Positions 57,353 to 64,000 of a DNA stretch of 64,000 nt are shown one piece after another. Numbering within the stretch: the first letter of the stretch is position 1; each line of letters opens with the position of its first letter. The position numbers were made by a program, and so were the translations under genes. The DNA comes from Bactrocera neohumeralis (Eukaryota > Arthropoda > Insecta > Diptera > Tephritidae), in assembly GCF_024586455.1 (NCBI RefSeq), contig NC_065919.1:13556368-13620367 (forward strand). The letters run 5' to 3'. Below the pieces are notes generated by a model. It was not told the origin of the DNA. It was given only the letters and a program-made list of their open reading frames with translations, and did not search any database.

Positions 57353-57589
57353 AGGGCGTTATAGAGTCCACCGGCATGACAACACAGGCGCGCAGCAGTT
57401 ACCTGCCTTCGGAGATACTTTGGGGTCATCGTTTTGTGAATGTGGTGTCGTTTCGTAAAGAAACGGGCGAATACGAGGTGGATTACACGCTGTTCAATAA
57501 CACCTATGATGTGGATACACCACTTTGTAGCGCCAAACAATTGGATGATGTGAAGGCCGAATATGCTAAGAATTCCAAACTAGGCTTAG
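57353..57589 (+). CDS. Irk: Kir channel, coding exon 5 (G-loop region)
   Basis: Acceptor TTTTGTAG ends at 57352. The split codon gives Glu311, then GVIESTGMTTQARSSYLPSE, where IEST holds the second cytoplasmic acidic-ring residue and MTTQARSSY surrounds the G-loop gate. ILWGHRFVNVVSF, VDYTLFNNTYDVDTPLCSAK and QLDDVKAEYAKNS complete the conserved domain. Residues 312-389; ends in phase 1 at GTGAGT (57590). Confidence 0.95.
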
Positions 57590-57712
57590 GTGAGTGGAAA
57601 AATTACTAAAACCAAAAAGAGTTTTGCAAAACAATGTCAGTTTGTAGTGTACTTAACTGCAAGTTTTAAATTCATCAGCGAAACTAATTCTTCATTTTAC
57701 ATGCATTTTCAG

Positions 57713-58224
57713 AGCGCGCCTTTTCCGCCGGTCTTATGCACATACCATCCACCATATCTGTGGATCGTTTAGATCCGAATAGCGATGAGTCGTTGGACTC
57801 ACGTCTGCAAACACGCAACAATTCCATCCCCAATGGGGTGCTCGCCGAGGAGCTGCAACCGCTGAATTGTGGTGGTGGTGGCGGTAGCACAAACGGTAGC
57901 TATCACTATGTGCCACCGTCGTTCACAGTTGGCGGCTCAGCGATACAAATACCCTCGTTGGCACTCTCCACAAATCTACATAGTATTAATGAGAAAACCA
58001 ATTCCGGCAGCAGCAGCAGCAGCAGCACCAATAATCTCACCATTAATCCCACCACCACCACGCCAAATACACTCTCACCAGCAATGGCGGCGAGTGCTAC
58101 ATATAATAATAATAACAATAACAATCAAGATAGAAGTAATGGTGGCGGCATCAAGAAGACACCATCAAGCGGTCGACGCTTATCGATCAAACAAGATCAG
58201 CTATCGGTCGATTCGATTTGTTGA
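57713..58224 (+). CDS. Irk: Kir channel, last coding exon (variable tail)
   Basis: Acceptor CATTTTCAG ends at 57712; the split codon is Glu390, then RAFSAGLMHIPSTISVDRLD. The 169-codon tail (391-559) is mostly low complexity: GGGGG, SSSSSS, TTTT and NNNNNNN runs, with a basic patch (KKTPSSGRRLSIK) holding a possible protein kinase A site (RRLS). It ends QLSVDSIC, with Ser at the -2 position as in PDZ ligands but Cys last. The tail is far longer than in many vertebrate Kir channels and probably evolves fast. The stop TGA is at 58222-58224. Confidence 0.92.
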
Positions 58225-58705
58225 TAATGGCGGCGACAAAGTGTCATATGTTGGTGTTTCTTGAATGATTGTTGTTGTAATGTTGCGTGGAAAAGCAAGG
58301 AACTTTTTTGCAAGGCATTGACTGACCGTATTCATTTGTCTGCCGCGCAAGCCGCTTCGATTGCAAATAATTTAATTTTTTCTTCGCCTAAAATTAAATT
58401 ACAAAACATTATTGATTAATATTTAATTAAAATAGTTTCTTCCATATATACAGCTTTAATTGTAGTGGAAAGTCATACGCGCAACTAGCAGTAGTTTTAG
58501 CAAAAAGTAAGTTAATATTAGTTGTGAGTGAATTGCAGTCATGTGAGCAATGCCAATAGCAGCGCAATTTGCTCAACGTTTCAGCGTTTCGTGAGCGCTA
58601 CCTCCTTAGTTGTCGAATGGCGGTTTGGAAAGAGCATAAGTGTTTTCTATGTCAGTGAAGAGTCGGTTTGAAACGCGTCGTAAGCAAAATTTGCAAATCG
58701 CCCCG

Positions 58706-58950
58706 GTTTACAACTCAACGGTTTACAATTCAAACGTTTACAACTGAACCATTTACAACTCAATCGTTTACAACTAAACCATTTACAACTCAAACGTTTA
58801 CGACTCAACGGTTTACAACTCAAACGTTTTCAACTCAAACGTTTACAACTCAACGGTTTACAACTCAACGCAACCGCTTACAACTGAACCATTTACAACT
58901 CAATCGTTTACAACCGAACCGTTTACAACCGAATTGTTTACAACTCAACC
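58706..58950 (+). repeat. 15-bp minisatellite, 16 units (GTTTACAACTCAACS)
   Basis: Sixteen units of GTTTACAACTCAACG and variants run without gaps, except for a 5-bp CAACC insertion between units 11 and 12. Because 15 is a multiple of three, a frame of 116 codons (58668-59018, +) stays open, translating as FTTQT/RFTTQ repeats and, after the insertion, LQLNR repeats. I read it as a noncoding array in the presumed 3' UTR of the channel gene. Confidence 0.85.
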
Positions 58951-59239
58951 GTTTGCGAATAGCTCGACGCGCTACACGAAGAAGTGTCGTTATACAAACG
59001 AAAGAAGTCGTCAATTAATCCAACGTTTACGCGTCATTTTGTCCATTTATACCATTAATCCTCGTTTTCAGTGTTGTATTAAATAAGTTTTGTTGTTGGA
59101 CGCGAGAATTTACTATTATTGTAATTATGATTTTATTTCGATTTATTATCGGGATATGCTTATGCATAGGTTTTATGTTATGTAGTAAGACAACAAATGT
59201 TTATGAAAGTTTCATTTTTAAACTTTTAAAGACAACATT

Positions 59240-59245
59240 AATAAA
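59240..59245 (+). terminator. Irk: AATAAA polyadenylation signal candidate for Irk
   Basis: First canonical AATAAA on the + strand after the Irk stop, about 1.0 kb downstream. Not confirmed by a visible GT-rich downstream element. Confidence 0.3.
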
Positions 59246-59309
59246 TATACACAAACAGTTAGAAAAACAAAAAAAAAAACATTTACACACAACAAGGTTT
59301 GCATATATA

Positions 59310-61080
59310 CGAGGCGTGCTCAAAAAATAAAAAAAAAATAACGCGAATTTTCGTTTTTGGAAAAAAAAAATTGATGCAAAAAAAAATAAAAAAGGTTCTT
59401 TAAAAGCAAAACTCTGCAGAAATGAAAGTTTTTTTAACATACTTTAAGCTTCTAGTGACCGTATTCAAGGTAGTTTTTAATTTTTTTGATTTAGACTGTT
59501 GTTTTAGAATTCCTGCAAATTATTTTTAAAATTTTTTCCAAACTAGTTTAAGCCTACAGAGCAATTTTAAATTTACTTTAGTATTTAAGCTTAATAACTA
59601 AGTGCAGAAAATTGGTATTTTTTAAATATAAATTGTAAGAAAGTCGGTTTTACAATCATGGCAGAAATTGAGCTTTTAAAAAATGCAGAAATGTTATGTA
59701 AAAAAAATCAAAAAAACACAAAGCACTGTAATTGTAATATTGAAAATTGTCAAAAAAAATGTTCGGCAATTCAAGTCAATTATGTTCACTTTACGAGACA
59801 AACACGAGTTTATTAACCCTTGTGTTGCTAAGCATTAAGGAGGTTAAGTTTGAAAAAATCAATAAATTTTCAAATTTCGATATTCGATAGTTCATACTTT
59901 AAATAAAGCATGCCTGAATTTCAAATACATGCCCGAAATCGATAAATTTTCATATTTCAATTGAATACTTAAAATTAAAAATGAAATTCAAAGCTCGCAC
60001 ATTTCAAATTTAAATTTTTATTTTAACACGCCTCAAACACATTTTGTGAAGTTTAAAATAATGCAAATACAAACAGTGTTGCATTTTTGACAGTTCACTA
60101 AAGCAAACTCTATGTTACCGTTACACACTTAACAAGCTGTCATACACACAAAGTCTGAAATACGCGTTTGTGGCGCAGGGTGAACGTATTTTGAGCAGCA
60201 AGAATTGAAACGAAAACAAAAGCAAAAGCAAATATTTGAACATATTGTATTACACATGAAAAAATGAACGCTCAATAAAGGTGAACGGCAGTAACACGAA
60301 ACGAATTTAGCAGTTAATGGAGGCAATTACAGGCAACTACAAAGATATGCGTACATAGCGAAACAGCTGTTTTTGACAACCAGTTTCAACGCCTAGTAAA
60401 TAATAATAAATAATAAAGTATGCTATATTTTTAAACACGAAGGTTTCAATTAACTGTCCCAGAAATGTATTTCCCTAAACTATGTCTGTATGTATGTTTA
60501 ACTGAAAAGTATATTTGACAATGTTGATATGATAATAAAAGTTGGCTGTTTATATAAATGTACAAGATTTACCAAATAAACAAAAGAAAAACAAATTACG
60601 AATGAAAAAACGAAAGAACACTGATTTTAAAGATTTTAAAGCAAGATATTAAAGCATTAACTCTATAAGAATCTGTCCATAGATTTTAAAGAACCCATTG
60701 AGTATCAATAAAAAAATATTGCATATTGCCAAAAGAGTTTTAGATGTGTATATATGTATATAATATATGCTAAGATTTTTCAAAAGTCTATTATGAATTA
60801 TACATACATATATTTTTTAAATTATACTACTATACTTGTACAGTTAGGGCAAGTTTCTGCAGTAAAAGGCCAAAAACACGGAAGTATTACTTTTACACAT
60901 GATAAATTATGTGTGTATTTATGTAAGCAAAGACAAAACAAAAATTAAAAAATAAACAAAAAATTTGAAACATATTGCAAACCAGTTGGAAAATTTGAAT
61001 AAAAAACGTTTGAGCGTTTTTATGTGAAAAAAATTAAAATTATTGTCGTGTTTTTATTAAAAAGGAAATTAATACAATTT
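59310..61080. other. Intergenic, mostly AT-rich
   Basis: Begins with GAGGCGTGCTCAAAAAATAA, possibly the terminus of a mariner-type element, followed by poly-A-rich sequence. A unique mixed patch lies at 60100-60360. No gene recognised. Confidence 0.3.
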
Positions 61081-61084
61081 ACAG

Positions 61085-62115
61085 TTCGGCACTATTAGTG
61101 CCCGTAGACATCGCCAGAAGGTGCATGGCTGCGAAAGTCGCTATCAAACTGAGGGAAACTGGGTTCTTAAAAGAACACGTATCTGAAAATTAGGATATCC
61201 TCACACACTTTGACTTCATTCCGGTTCACTTAGATCATGGTGTCGCCAAACCGAACGCTGACGGCTCTTTCTCTGTCCATATACCGACGAGGAAGCTGTA
61301 GATGGGAAGAAGCCGTTGGAGAAGAGAGGCACAAAGCTTCTTTACGGGTAGGCCAAAGCTTAGTGGGACGGTTGCTGGAGGGATTTACTGCCAGGAGCTC
61401 TCTACTAACTTCAGCTTCAGACTTCCTGATTATTGCAGTGTCTTCCAAGTCTGCTCCGGAGCGCAGGCTCTTTTAGAGAAGTGACCATTCACTCATATAT
61501 GTAGCAGGCGGTTGGTTGAGGAGTGCTTAACCTCGCTATCAATAGCATAGAGTGTCTTTGTGATAAGACTGGTATGGGTGCCAGGATGTGCTAGCAAGGA
61601 AAGGCACCCTAGAACCGCTATCGGTAGAATGGGAGCGGGTCGGTACTCCCGTGTCCTCTTGTGTCCTACTACTAGATAGCTTGGCTTCGCGGAAGCTTGA
61701 GCAGCTCTGTCGCAAAAGCTTTTTGGTCAAAGATCGATCGTAGGAGATCTAGCGATCTCTGTGCACTCAATAAGGCTAGCATCTCCCTAGTTGTGGGGCT
61801 TTTAATAAGCTATTGCGCTATTGGCGTCCATGCTGTAAGGTTGGAAAACTCACCAGACGCTATTTGCATAAGCTGTATGGAATAAGATGAGGTGGAAACA
61901 ACGCAACACTTCCTTATTGACTGTCCTGGTGGGTCAAGAGGTAAACACTTGTGAGCGCATATCTTCAGACACCTCACCGAACTAACTTAGCGTTCTGCTA
62001 ATTTATAAGTTCGAGCACAGGAGTTCTTCTTTTCTATGGCTTCACAAAGGACTACATATAGCAGTCCACGTGTGATCTTCGATTGGCCATCTAACCTAAT
62101 CTAACCTACCAGTTA
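61085..62115 (+). mobile_element. Non-LTR retrotransposon ORF2 3' end (Jockey/R1-like)
   Basis: The + strand translation has RLENSPDAICISCMEEDEVE followed by TTQHFLIDCPGGSRG, the Cys/His C-terminal motif, and a 3' tail GATTGGCCATCTAACCTAATC then TAACCTACC at about 62085-62110. Upstream, RNase H-side sequence is broken by stops. 5' truncated. Confidence 0.7.
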
Positions 62116-63548
62116 AAGAACATAAATTTATAGCTCTCGAAGTAAGTACTTTCAGTTTTGTTAAGAGCAGCACAGTGCCACATAGGTGGTGTTGAACATG
62201 AAGTGGTATAATAGACTGACATAAAAAATTATTGAGGATCGAATGAAATAATTACAGTTTGAATTTCAAGCGTTTATTACATTTTAATAACAGAGCGCCC
62301 TCTTAATTAATTCTATTCAAACGGATACCTGTGTTACAAGCGTTCAGCGAGGAAGTTTTCGAAAAGAGTTCAAACATAGCGGATGGCGAAGCAACACCAA
62401 ATGTACACGGTAAAATATTTCATTTTCTACAAAATGTCAACTACTAAGTAACTACAGCACTTGAAAGTCGGAATTTGATTTCTAATTATGTATTTATATT
62501 ACTATATATTATATATAATTTTTTTCATCTAATACATATTTCTTTCAATGATTTCAACGCTTCCTAAACAGCTATTTCATAACAACTGTAACAGTGGCAG
62601 TGACATTTATTGTACGATCACTTTACCGTATTAGTGTTTTGCATGATTTTAGGCGCAAACTGTCGATCGCTTTTGATCACTGATTTTGTTCTCGACGTCA
62701 GTGGAAAATTTGTTATGTGCTTTTAGGCGCAGATTGTGATGAATTCAATATTTTTAAAGAGCTTCGGTTTGAAAAGTTTATATTATTCACTATTGAAATA
62801 CGTTACAGAACTTATAATTTATGTGAGTAACCTTATCGTTGTCGTAAATAAACGTTTAAGAGCGAAAAAAGAGGGAGAGAGAGAGCACTCAAATCTTTAA
62901 TTCACTATAAATGAACGATGACAACCCGGCAACTAATGAGCAATGTTTGTGAGAAATAAGTTCCAAGCCAAAAAAAAAGTATTAGAGTAATGAGAGGTGA
63001 GGGGGTATTCTAGCATAGAAATTTGAAATCAATTGAATTTTTTTCATAATTCGAGATTTAAGTTATTCAAAAGTAATAATAATCAATTTTTGTTTTTCTT
63101 TTTTTATCAGGTTTTTTGAAGAAGTTTCACCATAATGAAAGGGGTATTGGAAGTAAGTAAAAATGGTGGCTAATGTCAAGTGGGGAGCCTTTGCATTAAG
63201 AGTAGTGAAAGTATTGTTATAAAATTAGGGGACATGCCAGGACTTTTGCCTACGTTTCCATCAATTTCTGCCTTATACAAGTTTTGATTTTGCAGATTAC
63301 TTTGTAAAATTTTGCTTTTCCGGTGATAGCACGATAGCAAGTATTTATATGCTTGTTAGTTTCCGATAATATTGGAGTAATTAAATTAAAAAATTTAGTT
63401 CACGGGTAAATGATATTTCAAAGAGTTGAATTTTGCTAACTTAGTAGTACTAACCTTAATTAGTATGCCAAATATGAGCGCGATCTGTCAACCGGTTTGT
63501 TTACAGCAGCTGCTTAAGTCGTTACACCTTATTAGTACGTTGTGATCT
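62116..63548. other. Intergenic, nothing recognised
   Basis: AT-rich with a GAGA run at about 62870-62885. No gene or known repeat recognised. Confidence 0.3.
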
Positions 63549-64000
63549 TTACAAAGGACAAAAATATTGAACAAAGAATTAGTCTCAAATTTTGTATTTC
63601 TAACCAAATATCGTGTGCGGAATCAATGCGAATGTTGGAAAAGGCTTACGTTGATTCAGTTTTATCAAAAACAAAAGCCTACGAGTGGTACAAAGCCTTC
63701 AAAACGGTCGAGAGATTGTTGAAGACATATGTACCTCATTCTGGACGACTCTTCAAATGTTGAAAATATTAAAAAAGTGAAGGATATGGTGCTTGAAAAT
63801 CGTCGGGTAAGTGTCAGAGAGATGGCAACAGAGCTTGACATCTCTCGCGAGTCCGTTCCAATGATTTTGATGGATATTTAGGGTATCAAACGCGTTGCTG
63901 TTCGACTCGTTCCGATTAAGCTAAATTGTTTTCAAAAAGAGTACGGTAAGCAGCTCTCATGGACATCCTTAATTGTGCGAGTTCCGTTCCCGCATTCATG
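63549..64000 (+). mobile_element. Mos1/FLJ37770-like mariner, 5' part, runs off the window
   Basis: The frame starting in the KDKNIEQRISLKFCISNQIS region continues CAESMRMLEKAYVDSVLSKT then KAYEWYKAFKTVERLL, the HTH DNA-binding domain. After a frame break it reads PHSGRLFKC / DENIK-like linker, then ILGIKRVAVRLVPIKLNCFQ and KEYGKQLSW near 63900-63965. The catalytic domain lies beyond base 64000. Stops are already present. Confidence 0.75.

Larger units (their letters stand above)
58225..59245 (+). other. Irk: Irk 3' UTR (presumed)
   Basis: Noncoding sequence after the stop, including the 15-bp minisatellite, up to the first canonical AATAAA at 59240-59245. The transcript may continue further; several weaker signals follow. 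Confidence 0.4.

Noticed and set aside
57869..58264. 131-codon + strand frame overlapping the Irk tail
   Set aside because: Alternative frame of the low-complexity last exon; the Irk frame enters by splice phase and ends at 58224.
58668..59018. 116-codon FTTQ-repeat protein
   Set aside because: Produced by a 15-bp tandem repeat whose period is a multiple of three; no unique flanking domain.

Overview
This window reads as intronic and genic DNA from a higher fly (Diptera: Brachycera). The TATGTACATATGTA-type microsatellites, the many degenerate mariner and non-LTR elements and the very long introns suggest a tephritid fruit fly, but the species cannot be fixed from the sequence alone.

One recognisable host gene runs through it on the + strand: an inwardly rectifying potassium channel of the insect Irk/Kir family. 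Six coding exons (33457-33551, 52939-53053, 56506-57036, 57096-57285, 57353-57589, 57713-58224) join in frame to 559 codons. They hold the Kir N-terminus, M1, pore (TTIGYG), M2, PKKR lipid-binding motif, the complete cytoplasmic domain and a Gly/Ser/Asn-rich tail. A second possible first coding exon (8107-8156) ends in the same phase and would splice to the same exon 2. A strong Inr+DPE core promoter at 622-655 is followed by a 245-bp ATG-free leader ending at a GTAAGTG donor. The gene would then span almost the whole window, with alternative starts and introns of 19-50 kb.

Inside the first two Irk introns lies the most unusual structure: an approximately 2-kb segment present twice in opposite orientation (about 35350-37345 and 53225-55175). 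Each copy has the same layout: a TATA box, an initiator 32 bp downstream, a 124-bp leader, an intact 128-codon intronless ORF, and an AATAAA signal, beside the same degenerate mariner-like transposase fragment. By my hand count the two ORFs differ at about 13 silent positions but in only 4 amino acids with no indels, while the flanks carry indels. That pattern fits a protein under purifying selection. I do not recognise the protein.

Most of the rest is mobile-element debris. Tc1/mariner-superfamily pieces of at least four lineages lie at about 8.5, 21.7, 23.1, 25.1, 35.4, 37.7, 46.6, 51.1, 52.0, 54.7, 55.8 and 63.5 kb. Non-LTR retrotransposon 3' ends lie at about 9.1, 12.2, 15.5, 18.5, 27.2, 27.4, 45.2, 50.4 and 61.1 kb. 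There are MITE-like or foldback elements (1.87, 10.7, 17.36, 41.5, 43.3 kb), several tandem arrays (154-bp, 182-bp, about 20-bp and 15-bp units), a perfect 50-bp inverted repeat at 4301-4415, and a 2-kb tract at 30.0-32.1 kb made almost only of A and T. No tRNA, rRNA, CRISPR array or bacterial feature was seen.
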